DNA of 64,000 nt. Source: Rapana venosa (lineage: Eukaryota; Mollusca; Gastropoda; Neogastropoda; Muricidae). Positions within the stretch are counted from its first letter, which is position 1. The number at the start of each line of letters is the position of its first letter. The stretch spans positions 15,000,595-15,064,594 of the forward strand of contig CM054158.1 of the NCBI GenBank assembly GCA_028751875.1, written 5' to 3'. A program made the position numbers and the translations under genes. Positions 31,898 through 42,505 of this stretch are shown piece after piece. The notes under the pieces were generated by a model that was given only the letters and a program-made list of their open reading frames with translations, was not told the DNA's origin and did not search any database.

Positions 31898-32397
31898 NNN
31901 NNNNNNNNNNNNNNNNNNNNNNNNNNNNNNNNNNNNNNNNNNNNNNNNNNNNNNNNNNNNNNNNNNNNNNNNNNNNNNNNNNNNNNNNNNNNNNNNNNNN
32001 NNNNNNNNNNNNNNNNNNNNNNNNNNNNNNNNNNNNNNNNNNNNNNNNNNNNNNNNNNNNNNNNNNNNNNNNNNNNNNNNNNNNNNNNNNNNNNNNNNNN
32101 NNNNNNNNNNNNNNNNNNNNNNNNNNNNNNNNNNNNNNNNNNNNNNNNNNNNNNNNNNNNNNNNNNNNNNNNNNNNNNNNNNNNNNNNNNNNNNNNNNNN
32201 NNNNNNNNNNNNNNNNNNNNNNNNNNNNNNNNNNNNNNNNNNNNNNNNNNNNNNNNNNNNNNNNNNNNNNNNNNNNNNNNNNNNNNNNNNNNNNNNNNNN
32301 NNNNNNNNNNNNNNNNNNNNNNNNNNNNNNNNNNNNNNNNNNNNNNNNNNNNNNNNNNNNNNNNNNNNNNNNNNNNNNNNNNNNNNNNNNNNNNNNN
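31898..32397. other. Assembly gap (500 N)
   Basis: Exactly 500 N. It lies against the left edge of a minisatellite, so array length is unknown. Confidence 0.99.
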
Positions 32398-32424
32398 ACA
32401 CTGTTAACAAGGCATGGGTCTATT

Positions 32425-34745
32425 CTGACCCATAATGAGCGTGATGTAAGGTTTGATCTGTGTATGAATAGGTTTGTTTTTTTCCCCGTTGATGTAAGGT
32501 TTGATCGGTTTGTGTATAGGTTTTTTTCGTCGATGTAAGGTTTGATCTGTATGTGTACAGTTCTTTTTTTTCGTCGATGTAAGGTTTGATCGGGGACGGG
32601 ATAGCTCAGTGGTCGGAGCACTCGCTTTCCCCCAGCCAAGTTAAGCAGCGTCGAGCGTGGTTACCAGTTGGATGGGTGACCGTTTGCGCGCCTTGGCTTC
32701 AGTGCAGTCCCCCAGTTCACCCAGCTGTAAATGGGTACCTGCCCTCTTTAGGGTCAGGGAAGGTAAAGCAGCGAGGGAGAGGAGATGGGCGCCGCCCTCA
32801 ATATGCTGGCCCTAGAGAAGTGAGGTCTCTGACGCCTCGCTCCCCTACGACCTTATAGGTTATGGGACTCCTTTACGGTTTCCTTAAGGTTTGATCTGTA
32901 TGTATAGGTTTTTTTTACTGTTGATGTAAGGTTTGATCTGTATGTGTATAGGGTTTTTTGTCAATGTAAGGTTTGATCTGTATGTGAATAGGTTTTTTAT
33001 TTTGTTGATGTAAGGTTTGATCTGCATGTATAGGTTTCTTCCGTTGATGTAAGGTTTGATCTGTATGTATAGGGTTTTTCCCCATTGATGTAAGGTTTGA
33101 TCTGTGTGTGTGCAGGTTTTTTTCGTGGATGTAAGGTTTGATCTGTATGTGTATAGTTGTTTTTTCGTTGATGTAAGGTTTGATCTGTATGTGTTTAGTT
33201 TTTTTTCCCTTGTTGTAAGGCTTGATTTGTATGTGTATAGTGTTTTTTTTCGTTGATGTAAGGTTTGATCTGTATGTGTATAGGTTTTATTTCGTTGATG
33301 TAAGGTTTGATCTGTATGTGTATAGGTTTTTTTTCCGTTGATGTAAGGTTTGATCTGTATGTGTATAGGGTTTTTCGTTGATGTGAGGTTTGATCTGTAT
33401 GTGTATAGGGTTTTTCGTTGATGTGAGGTTTGATCTGTATGTGTATAGGGTTTTTCGTTGATGTAAGGTTTGATCTGTATGTGTATAGGGTTTTTCGTTG
33501 ATGTGAGGTTTGATCTGTATGTGTATAGGTTTCTTTCCCGCTAATGTAAGGTTTGATCTGTATGTATGTGTGGTTTTTCTTCGTTGATGTAAGGTTTCAT
33601 CTGTGTGTGTATAGGTTTTATTTCGTTGATGTAAGGTTTGATCTGTATGTGTATAGGTTTTTTTTTCCGTTGATGTAAGGTTTGATCTGTATGTGTGTTT
33701 TTTTTTTCGTTGACATAAGGTTTGATCTGTATGTGTATAGTTTTTTCCCGCTAATGTAAGGTTTGATCTGTATGTATGTGTGGTTTTTCTTCGTTGATGT
33801 AAGGTTTCATCTGTGTGTGTATAGGCTTTTTCGTTGATGTAATGTTTGATCTGTGTGTGTATAGGGCTTTTTCGTTGATGTAAGGTTTGATCTGTATGTT
33901 ATCGTTTGTTTTTCGTTGATGTAAGGTTTGATCTGTATGTGTATAGTTTTTTCGTTGATGTAAGGTTTGATCTGTATATATCGTTTGTTTTTCGTTGATG
34001 TAAGGTTTGATCTGCATGTGTATAGGGTTTTTTGGTTGATGTAAAGTTTGATCTGTATGTATCGTTTGTTTTTCGTTGATGTAAGGTTTGATCTGTATGT
34101 GTATAGGTTTTATTTCGTTGATGTGAGGTTTGATCTGTATGTGTACAGGTTTTTTTTCCCCCGTTGATGTGAGGTTTCATCTGTATGTGTATAGGTTTTT
34201 TTTCGTGGATGTAAGGTTTCATCTGTATGTGTATAGGGTTTTTTCGTGGATGTAAGGTTTCATCTGTATGTGTATAGGGTTTTTTCGTGGATGTAAGGTT
34301 TCATCTGTATGTGTATAGGTTTTTCCTTTGATGTGAGGTTTGATCTGTATGTGTATAGGGTTTTTCTTTTCGTTGATGTGAGGTTTCATCTGTATGTTAA
34401 TAGGTTTTTTTTCGTTGATGTGAGGTTTCATCTGTATGTGTACAGGGTTTTTTTCCCGTTGATGTGAGGTTTCATCTGTATGTGTACAGGTTTTTTTCCC
34501 CGTTGATGTGAGGTTTCATCTGTATGTGTATAGGTTTTTTCGTGGATGTAAGGTTTCATCTGTATGTGTATAGGTTTTTCCGTTGGTGTGAGGTTTGGTC
34601 TGTATGTGTATAAGGTTTTTACGTGGATGTAATGTTTGATCTGTATGTGTATAGGGTTTTTCTTTCCGTTGATGTGAGGTTTGGTCTGTATGTGTATAAG
34701 GTTTTTACGTGGATGTAATGTTTGATCTGTATGTGCATAGTTTTT
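32425..34745. repeat. Minisatellite, unit about 38-45 bp with variable T-run
   Basis: The unit GTTGATGTAAGGTTTGATCT, GTATGTGTATAGG, T(4-9), C(1-4) repeats about 45-50 times. Variants are YGATC/TCATC, GTAAGG/GTGAGG and GTTGAT/GTGGAT. The TCATC and GTGAGG variants concentrate in the right third (34.15-34.6 kb). The Lys/His/Thr-rich minus-strand ORFs are repeat products. Confidence 0.95.
32593..32880 (+). mobile_element. SINE A, best full-length copy (tRNA-like plus 5S-like head)
   Basis: The tRNA-like start GGGACGGGATAGCTCAGTGG (A box TAGCTCAGTGG) covers 32593-32637. Then 32638-32681 matches about 36 of 44 positions of the animal 5S rRNA internal promoter region, including AAGYTAAGCAG and TTGGATGGG. 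No tRNA B box is present. The body has CACCCAGCTGTAAATGGGTA and TATGCTGGCCCTAGAGAAGT, ending TTATAGGTTATGGGACTCC. It is inserted in the minisatellite, whose unit AAGGTTTGATC flanks both sides. Confidence 0.9.
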
Positions 34746-34870
34746 TTTTTCGTTCCTCGGCTAGAGTTCCAAGGTTCACCACTGGTGAGTTTTTTGCCTT
34801 TACGACTGTCCCCCCCCCACCCCACCACTACCATCTAGGTAGCCGCATTCTGACTTCGGGAGTATATAGC
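34745..34870 (-). mobile_element. Repeat C fragment
   Basis: Reading +, GTTCCTCGGCTAGAGTTCCA, CACCACTGGTGAG, then CCGCATTCTGACTTCGGGAG, the reverse of the copy at 22.1-22.35 kb. Confidence 0.8.
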
Positions 34871-35384
34871 TATGTTTTAATCCATGTTGTACTGGAGTAT
34901 GTTTATTGATTTCTTTGTTATGGACAAGAAACCGGCAAGGATGCCAGCGAAGTACAAAGCAAATAATATGCAATGAAAATCCAAATATTGATTTCTCAAC
35001 AGAAGTTCTGACGAAATCCCTGATCGATTTGCTATGTCGTTTTCAAGAGAGATTAGTTATTTTTTCTCCCTCAAGTTTTTTCTACTCCACATGTGCCATA
35101 TTGGCCTTTGGGTTTGGTTTTGTTTTGTTTGCAAAAGCATATCAGTGGCTTTAAAATTTGGCCTGCTACAGACCTAACTAAGCAGAGGGGACTGAGCACA
35201 TTTTTGTGTAAAAAGAAAATGTTTAAGAGTGTAAAGAAATAATCTTATACTGGTCTAAAGTACTGCACTTCTTATGATATTTGGCCAGAAGGCAACAGAA
35301 AATGCTTCTAACACATCAGTCTCTTCAGTCACCAAAGGGCTTGTGGAAAACTGAAGCCATCTCCTTTCTTCCCATGATCCTGGC
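34871..35384. other. Unassigned sequence
   Basis: No repeat family, exon or RNA gene recognised. Confidence 0.4.
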
Positions 35385-35830
35385 ATGTGGGGGAGCCAGC
35401 CATCACCGATCCCTCAGATTCCGAATCCTTTGGGGCGCCTTCGAAGCTTTGTCAACCACCTTTCTCCAGTCCTCTCGTCTCTCAGCCACCCTCAGGTGTC
35501 TTTCAGCTCCATATCTGTCCACTCTCGAATGTTGTCCTTCCATCTCTTCCTTTGTCTGCCTCTTCTTCTTCCTCCCCTCACTGTGCCTTGTATGATTGTT
35601 TTAGCAAGACCAGAGGAGCGTGTGTAATGACCAAACCACTTCAGTTTTCGTTGTCTGACGAGTGTTTGAAGGTCAGCATAGGGCCCGATTTCATTGCGTA
35701 TGTGTCTCTTGACTTCTTCATTCGTGATGTGGTCTTTGTATGAGATGCCTGAAAGTCTTCGGAAGCCAGCCATATTGCACTGCAAACATTTTGTATTAGC
35801 ATGTCACATGGTTTAAGCCTTGAGCAAACT
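35385..35830 (-). pseudogene. RTE-like LINE 3' fragment, second subfamily
   Basis: The - strand frame over 35492-35785 reads FRRLSGISYKDHITNEEVK, RQRKLKWFGHYTR and GGRRRGRQRKRWKDNIREWT, the C-terminus of the RTE-type protein seen at 24.7 kb but clearly diverged from it. A one-base deletion after MELKDT, near 35490, shifts frame. In the new frame LRVAERREDWRKVV follows, then a stop after NLRDR near 35395. Upstream of about 35760 similarity fades. It is 5'-truncated and inactive. Confidence 0.82.
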
Positions 35831-36175
35831 GTCATATCAGCGCCATACAGCTCATGGAACTTAAGTCAGTTTGCCGCTGGCAGCTAAGGGAAATAGAACG
35901 TGTCCTTACTTTGAAGTTGTCTAGTCTCAAAATAGGAAATATCCGCTGGGACTTAAATAAATAATATAACATCATTTATTACCAGTAAACTTGTATCTCT
36001 CCTTTTCAAGATGTATGACTGGCTGCTATTGTTTGGTTTCTTTGTTGCTTTTTGTGTTTGTTTTGGTTGCTGATGTTGTTTGATTGTTTGTTTGTTGTTT
36101 GTTTCGGGGAGTTTTGTTGTTGCTTTTTTGCTTTAGTGGTTATCTGTGTTGTAGAAGTTGTATGTATACAATTTT
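35831..36175. other. Unassigned sequence
   Basis: T- and TTG-rich between 36030 and 36130. No feature recognised. Confidence 0.4.
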
Positions 36176-36177
36176 AA

Positions 36178-37278
36178 GCGGATGGAAAAATCTAGAATTG
36201 TGACAATCTGGCTGCTTTAGCAGGTGGAAAATACCTAGGTTTGTAACAATTTGGATGTGCATTAGGTGGAAAATACCTAGGTTTGTAACAATCTGGATGT
36301 GCATTAGGTGGAAAATATCTAGGTTTGTAACAATCTGGATGTGCATTAGGTGGAAAATACCTAGGTTTGTAACAATCTGGATGTGCATTAGGTGGAAAAT
36401 ACCTAGGTTTGTAACAATCTGGATGTGCATTAGGTGGAAAATACCTAGGTTTGTAACAATCTGGATGTGCATTAGGTGGAAAATACCTAGGTTTGTAACA
36501 ATCTGGATGTGCATTAGGTGGAAAATACCTAGGTTTGTAACAATCTGGATGTGCATTAGGTGGAAAATACCTAGGTTTGTAACAATCTGGATGTGCAGCA
36601 GGTGGAAAATACCTAGGTTTGTAACAATCTGGATGTGCAGCAGGTGGAAAATACCTAGGTATGTAACAATCTGGATGTGCAGCAGGTGGAAAATACCTAG
36701 GTTTGTAACAATCTGGATGTGCAGCAGGTGGAAAATACCTAGGTTTGTAACAATCTGGATGTGCAGCAGGTGGAAAATACCTAGGTATGTAACAATCTGG
36801 ATGTGCATTAGGTGGAAAATACCTAGGTATGTAACAATCTGGATGTGCAGCAGGTGGAAAATACCTAGGTATGTAGCAATTTGGCTGCTTTAGCAGGCGG
36901 AAAATACCTAGGTGGAAAATACCTAGGTATGTAACAATTTGGCTGCTTTAGCAGATGGAAAATACCTAGGTATGTAACAATCTGGATGCTTTAGCAGGTG
37001 GAAAATACCTAGGTATGTAACAATCTGGCTGCTTTAGCAGGTGGAACATACCTAGGTATGTAACAATCTGGCTGCTTTAGCAGGTGAAAATACCTAGGTA
37101 TGTAACAATCTGGCTGCTTTAGCAGGTGGAACATACCTAGTTATGTGACAATCTGGCTGCTTTAGCAGGTGGAACATACCTAGTTATGTGACAATCTGGC
37201 TGCTTTAGCAGGTGAAAATACCTAGTATGTAACAATCTGGCTGTGCAGTAGGTGGAAAATACCTAGGTATGTGACAAC
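36178..37278. repeat. 42/43-bp minisatellite, about 26 copies, in variant blocks
   Basis: The unit is AATCTGGATGTGCATTAGGT plus GGAAAATACCTAGGTTTGTAAC (42 bp). Copies near 36250-36590 mostly have GTGCATTAGG and GGTTTG. Copies near 36590-36890 have GTGCAGCAGG and mix GGTTTG with GGTATG. The flank at 36890-37240 uses a 43-bp form with GCTGCTTTAGCAGG. Because 42 is divisible by three and each strand has a stop-free frame, ORFs of 212 and 222 codons arise. No gene signals accompany them. Confidence 0.95.
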
Positions 37279-37706
37279 CCTGCTGTTGTAGCGTTCTCCC
37301 ATTCAGGGGCTGTGCTCGTGTTCAGCGCTTCACACAGCTGGTGCTGCGCAAACATGGACTGTCTGGTATCAATTATTTGTGCACTGTGTGCTGATGCGCG
37401 AGTGACGCTTTTATGTCTCTTTCCCTGTTGATAATTCATGCTACGATCTGCTCGCATTTCAACAAGTATGCCGTTTTTTGGGAGGCCCTACATCAGTCTT
37501 ATTCCAGTTTGGAATTTTGACAAGGTGGATAAAAAGAATGTATTTTGTTACAGAAACTTTGATTTATGTCTGTTCTGAGCGGGTGTAGCATTTCAAGTAA
37601 ATCTTTTGAGGAGGGTAGAGGGGGATGGGGGGTACGAGGGTGGTGGGAACCTAGTGGTTAAGGGAGGGAAGGGGGGGGTGGTGTAAGAGGGGGGTGGGGA
37701 TGGGAA
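37279..37706. other. Unassigned sequence, G-rich at the right
   Basis: GGGGG/GGTGG runs at 37610-37705. Nothing else recognised. Confidence 0.4.
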
Positions 37707-38115
37707 GCCTAGTGGTTAGAATGTAGAGCTCACGATCTGAGGGCCTGGGTTCGAGCCACCACCGGGGCACCTGCTCCATGGGATATTTTCCCTTGGAGTT
37801 AACATCAGTACTGACATCACTCCCCACATTTTCGCTCATATGAGAGACGGCAGATTTACAATAGTTGCTGTCTGAGCGTTCGATGACGACGAAGAAGAAG
37901 ACTAGAAACCGAGATCCCGTGTATGGACGCACGCAGAACATCTTGCTTACACCTTAAATCCTGTTCCGCTTTTCGTAAGAGTAGGCCATTGTGTGCCGGT
38001 GGGAACAGATGACAGAATTCACAAATCCGCATACACACGGGGACTGGATGTAAAAAAAAAGCACATAAATGCTTATTCCATTATCCTCGATATAAAAGAA
38101 TAAATAGATAAAAAT
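37707..38115 (+). mobile_element. SINE B, full-length with internal insertion
   Basis: Head AAGCCTAGTGGTTAGAATGT, B-box-like GGGTTCGAGCC, CTTGGAGTTAACATCAGTAC. An extra stretch of about 50 bp with GACGACGAAGAAGAAG occupies 37870-37905. Then ACCGAGATCCCGTGT, GTGCCGGTGGGAACAGATGA and ATGCTTATTCCATTATCC. Confidence 0.88.
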
Positions 38116-38129
38116 AAATGAAAATAAAC

Positions 38130-38300
38130 CCACACATGTTACAGCCCGTTCTGCCTTTCGGAAGAGTAGCCCAACGCGTGTCGGTATGAACGAACCGTGT
38201 ACACTGGTGTCCTGTTCAGACGAAATCCCCGAAGTCGGAAAACAGCTACCTTTATGGTGCGCAAAAACGGGGACATATGCCACCCCCAAAAAACAACAAC
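38130..38300 (+). mobile_element. Composite fragment: SINE B body piece joined to repeat C
   Basis: CCCGTTCTGCCTTTCGGAAG and CGTGTCGGTATGAACG are from SINE B. CCCCGAAGTCGGAAAACAGC and TTTATGGTGCGCAAAAACG resemble repeat C. An ACAACAACA-rich stretch follows. Confidence 0.6.
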
Positions 38301-39265
38301 ACAACAACAACCAACAACAAAAAACAACAACCCAAAAAACAATAACTCAACATTCGAGAATGGTAATACCTTTATTCTAGTCTAAGGGTTGAAACCATGC
38401 CGGTTTGCTCCCCTTGGCCGTGGAAAAGGTTTTATTATTCTCTGGGTCACACAGCATGGGTTTTTTGTTGTTGGGGTGTTGTTGTTTTTGGTGATCGACA
38501 ATGAAGGGGTACTATGGGGGTAAAAACAGCATTTATTTTAATCTTATTTTATTTTTGTTTTGTTTTGCTGGCGAGTTTAATTATAGCAGACAAAATTAAT
38601 GTTATCAAACAGCGATCATGGCTTGTTGCCCCTTTGACTTACAGTTTTACTATTCTCTTATGCGCTTCAGACATAATATATATCTATATCTATATATATC
38701 TATATCTATATCTACATATATATATATATATAAGTGCTACATCAGGCCTCTAATCATGGGTCAGCACACACTAGCTTATATTATAACTTATTAGTGACTT
38801 CATTAATAACTTATTAAAGAAATACTTTCAAGAACATAAAAAAATAACGACAACTTAATAAATTACTTTCAAGAACTTCAAGACGCTAATATGACAACTT
38901 TTAAAGTCACTTTTTACAGATCTTTCAAAGTCAATGAGAGCAAACTCCAGCTTGTTTGTACTAAGCACTTGATAAGTATTTAAAGATGTTACACAATAAC
39001 TATTTGACTAATTTCCTAATTAAGATTTTATTGCATTAAAATTGGATCACTCTGAAGTTTTGGAGCAAGTTAATGGCTTTTCTTCTTCTTTCATGTCTGT
39101 CTTTGTTTCTGTTTTGTCATTGTGGTGATACACCTACGAGGAAAAGGGACATTCATTGTGGGGAACAAGCCACACATAAAAACAAGTAACAGAAAAAAAC
39201 TATTACAGGAAGTAATACAATAAAATTCAATCTTAAAAATTACACACATGCATCCATGCACACAA
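38301..39265. repeat. Unassigned AT-rich sequence with (TATC)n/(TA)n
   Basis: ATATCTATATCTATATATAT occupies 38680-38732. The region at 38780-38900 repeats ACTTATTA/AACTT words. No gene recognised. Confidence 0.5.
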
Positions 39266-39267
39266 AC

Positions 39268-39318
39268 ACTCCCCTCCACACACACACACACACTGATTCT
39301 CTCTCTCTCTCCTCTCTC

Positions 39319-39355
<37 letters not shown>

Positions 39356-39372
39356 AACACGTGCGCGCGCTC
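39268..39372. repeat. (CA)n-(CT)n-(CA)n microsatellite
   Basis: CA, then CTCTCTCC repeats, then CA ending in CACGTGCGCGCGCTCGCG. Confidence 0.95.
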
Positions 39373-39513
39373 GCGATTTACAAGATTCAATTCGCCTTTA
39401 ACCCCTCATGGGGATTTCAGCAAACAAAATCAACTGTCACATATGTAATTTGTATTAAAAAGAAAACATTTACAACACTGCATGTGACAGAAATAAAAAT
39501 GTGGTCAACCTTT

Positions 39514-39770
39514 TCACCAATGACATTCAACTTTACTCTTGACTATAAATTTGCTAAGTTTAGATAACATCTTTTTGTCAGAAGAGAACAGATGACAAAA
39601 TGTGAACATGGATCTTGGATACGAATATTCATGAGGTAGGACATTCTTCCGAAGCTCAGAAAACTTTGAACATTCCATTTTTAAGTGAAACTCGTCGTCT
39701 ATTGTTTTCATGTTACATTGTTTACAAAGACGCGTTGAATGCCATTCACTCGTCCTGTTTCAATCGGCAA
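39514..39770 (-). pseudogene. LINE ORF2 C-terminal fragment
   Basis: On the - strand the frame reads TRLCKQCN, IDDEFHLKMECSKFSELRK, YPRSMFTFCHLFSSD. Many LINE ORF2 C-termini carry this CxxC-like, xEDExHFLxxCPxYxxLR pattern followed by a MFKFxxLLSS segment. It belongs to the same general type as the decayed element at 48.4-51.9 kb. Only the terminal part is present. Confidence 0.7.
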
Positions 39771-39984
39771 TGAATAATTAATACACCTGAATCTAAATAA
39801 TGAAACCGTATGTTATATGGCAACTCACTAATGTACTTTTCCCTCTTAAAAACATGTTTTTGTTATTGCGATAAAATATGCGTTTATAACCTCTTTGCAG
39901 CTCTCTGACCACCACTTGACAAAATTATCCTTTAAAGCTTTTGTGACATCACGATATACACAAACACACACAAACACACACACA
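39771..39984. other. Unassigned sequence and short CA tract
   Basis: CACACAAACACACACAC at 39957-39987. Confidence 0.5.
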
Positions 39985-40195
39985 CACGTTCGAACGCATG
40001 CAGAACGCATGCAGAACATCTTGCGCACACGTTAAATCCTGTTCCGCTTTTCGTAAGAGTAGGCCATTGTGTGCCGGTGGAAATAGATGACAAAATTTAC
40101 AAAACCGCATACACACGGGGACTGGATGTAAAAAAGTACATGATTGCTTATTCCATTATCCTCGATATAAAAGAATAAATAAATAAATAAATAAA
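39985..40195 (+). mobile_element. SINE B, 3' half
   Basis: CGTTCGAACGCATGCAGAAC carries a short internal duplication of GCATGCAGAAC. Then GCGCACACGTTAAATCCTGT, GTAGGCCATTGTGTGCCGGT, TTGCTTATTCCATTATCCTC and an AATAAATAAATA tail. Confidence 0.92.
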
Positions 40196-40220
40196 CACAC
40201 ACACGCGCGCGCTCGCGCGC

Positions 40221-40278
<58 letters not shown>
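40194..40278. repeat. (CA)n with a CG-rich core
   Basis: ACACGCGCGCGCTCGCGCGC then a CA run of about 27 units. Confidence 0.95.
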
Positions 40279-41084
40279 GCTGTTTTTGATATTCTTAGTG
40301 ATGGGATTGTTAGTACTGTTACAATTTTCATTGTTTTGGTTAGACAGTCTAGTTAGTTATGGGCCTTGCTTTGTCTTTTTTCTCTCATTTTAAAGGGATT
40401 CACAGATGTATGTACACTAGTTGTTTCTTTTGTATATTTTTTTGTTTTCATTTTTCTGTATGTTGGCTTGTTGTTTTTTACGTTCCTCCCCGATACCCCC
40501 CCCCCCCCCCTTGTTTTTTTCCATTACTTTTTTGTTATTACTGTATTATTATTTTAGTGGTGATGGGTGATTATCATTCTTAATGTATCAGCTTATTGTA
40601 ACAGTTATTATTGATTTTATTTGTTTGATCTTTTATGTTTGAATGGTATTGAATGGCATTTAAAATATAATTTTAAATGTTGAAAAGTACTACTTTAAGA
40701 ACAGGAGCGCATATGAATAAATGTTCATGCATATTGAGAGGAGAGGAGGGATATCATTGCTGACAGTATTGTGGATACAATTAGGTGTGGATGCCTAGTA
40801 TTTGCATTTGTTTGTTTGTTTGTTTGGAGGTTTTTGGTTTTGGTTTTTGCTGATGTTTTTGTTCATTGTTCTTTTTTTTAGGGGGTAGGGGTGGATGCTT
40901 TGTTCTGTTTGTTTATTTCCTTGTTCGATTCTTTTGTTTGCTTTTGGGGAGATTTCATGGCTTTTTGTGTGTTGGCTGTCATTAATGATAAAGTATGAAC
41001 ATGAAACGGGTAATATTGTAACCTAATATATTTTGTTTGACATTTTATTATTTTTTCTCTCATTTTCTTGTCATCCAAATATAA
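40279..41084. other. Unassigned T-rich sequence
   Basis: Contains C(12) at 40498-40510 and TTTG repeats at 40808-40826. No gene. Confidence 0.5.
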
Positions 41085-41290
41085 GTGAGTACAAATGTGT
41101 GCGCATGTATGTACGTGTGTATGTGTATGAATATGTGTGTGTGTGTTGTGTTGTGTTGTGTTGTGTTATGTTGCGTTGTGTTGCGTGTGCGCGCGCGATT
41201 TGTTGTTGATGAGTTTTTTGTGTTTTGGTTTTGGTCTCTGTGTGAATGTGTGTGTGTGTTGTTGTGTGAGGTGGTGTGTGGTTTTGCATT
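41085..41290. repeat. TG/GTTGT imperfect repeats
   Basis: TGTGTTGTGT units at 41135-41185, followed by a CGCGCGCG stretch and more TG. Confidence 0.85.
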
Positions 41291-41399
41291 TTTTTTCTCT
41301 GTTTTTCCTAGGTTTCTTTCGGAGTTAGTTTATCATCATTGTTTATGTTAATAATGTAGATACGATAATATTGATCACGTTGTTTTTATTGCCAGAGAA

Positions 41400-41836
41400 G
41401 ATCTCCAATTAAGACCCTACTATGGAGAACAGGGCAAGAGGGGGGGAAGACATGGGAACCATCATCACAGACGACGGTGGAAGTGGATATGAGGCACATC
41501 CTCCGAAGAGAGCTCCCACCCACAGTCAATCACAGAACACGTTGCAACTGAGACCCCAACAAGGAAGGATAAAGAAAGGGAAGACTCAAAAGCACGTGGA
41601 GGAGAACTGTAGGAAAGTAGATGAAGGCCATGCAGAACGTCTTGGGATCAGATGACTAGTGGACCCAGAATATGGCAGAAAGATAACGCTTTGTTGCTGC
41701 CCTATACACCGCTGGTGTAATGGCTAATGATATGATGACTATAGATGCTTGATGAAAAAAGCGAAATGCATTGCTTATATTCAATGTACCACTAGAAACT
41801 AAAAAGTTTATGTTGACTTGACTTGACTTGACTTGA
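41400..41836 (+). pseudogene. LINE C-terminal fragment with (TTGAC)n 3' tail
   Basis: Frames read TTVEVDMRHILRRELPPTV, then STWRRTV..K*MKAMQNVLGSDD and RFVAALYTAGVMANDMMTID before a stop near 41745. This resembles the WRRTxEAEMK...W...VAALYAxG ending of several LINE ORF2 proteins. An 80-bp 3' UTR with GCATTGCTTATATTCAATGT then leads to TTGACTTGACTTGACTTGAC at 41813-41836. A copy of this UTR plus tail recurs inverted at 55.23 kb. Confidence 0.72.
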
Positions 41837-42040
41837 CACAATAAAACACACAGTTGTGCATACACATAGAGCTCGATGCACAAAAGGTAATAGCATGGTC
41901 ATGCATTCGCGGTGCATGGTTCTTTAACATGGTTTATGGCTGCGTGGTGTTGGTTTCACAGACTCGAAAGATACCGATGCAATGCGCTAGTGGGACTGAT
42001 GCTGAAATGATGAATAAGAATAGCTTGTAGCTCCATGGTT
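41837..42040. other. Unassigned sequence
   Basis: No recognisable feature. Confidence 0.4.
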
Positions 42041-42044
42041 TCGT

Positions 42045-42340
42045 ATATGTGTGTGTGTGTGTGTGTGTGTGGTTGTGTGTGTGTGTGTGTGTGTGTGTGA
42101 GTGTGTGTGAGTGTCTGTGTGTTTTGTTGTGCTGTTGTTGTTTGTATTTTGTGTGTGTGTGTTGTGTGTGTGGTTAGTGTGTGTATGTTGGTGTGTGTGT
42201 CTTGTGTGTGTGTGTGTGTGTTTGTGTTGTGTTGTGTGTATGGTGTTTTTTGTGATTGTATGGAGTGCCTGGTATGAGGTGCTGTGTTGTGTGCGTGTTT
42301 TATTATTTTTTTGTAAACTTAATTACTTATTACTTTTTTA
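42045..42340. repeat. TG-rich tract
   Basis: Imperfect TG/TTG repeats. Cys/Val-rich ORFs are artefacts. Confidence 0.9.
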
Positions 42341-42354
42341 ACTATCCATCCTAG

Positions 42355-42505
42355 TGTGTAGTGACGTTTTCTGAATTCTGTCATGCTGTTCCCACCGCAC
42401 ACAATGGCCTACTCTTACGACAAAGCGATAACAGGATTTAAAGGTTGTGTGCAAGAAGTTCTGCGTGCGTATCTCAACACAGGGCCTCGTTATCGTCCTT
42501 TGTGG
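42355..42505 (-). mobile_element. SINE B fragment, indel-rich
   Basis: Reading +, ATTCTGTCATGCTGTTCCCA, GCACACAATGGCCTACTCTT, AACAGGATTTAAAGG and CACAGGGCCTCG. Many single-base gaps relative to other copies. Confidence 0.85.

Noticed and set aside
32638..32681. A 5S rRNA gene
   Set aside because: Only the internal promoter segment matches; the 5' and 3' parts of 5S are missing and it sits within a SINE.
33751..34834. Repetitive Lys/His/Thr protein on the - strand
   Set aside because: Minisatellite translation; unit length varies so the frame breaks constantly.
36140..36893. Repetitive 212- and 222-codon proteins on opposite strands
   Set aside because: A 42-bp unit keeps both strands open by arithmetic; no start context, splice sites or flanking coding sequence.
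36178..37278. CRISPR-like array
   Set aside because: Units are contiguous with no unique spacers, in a eukaryotic context.
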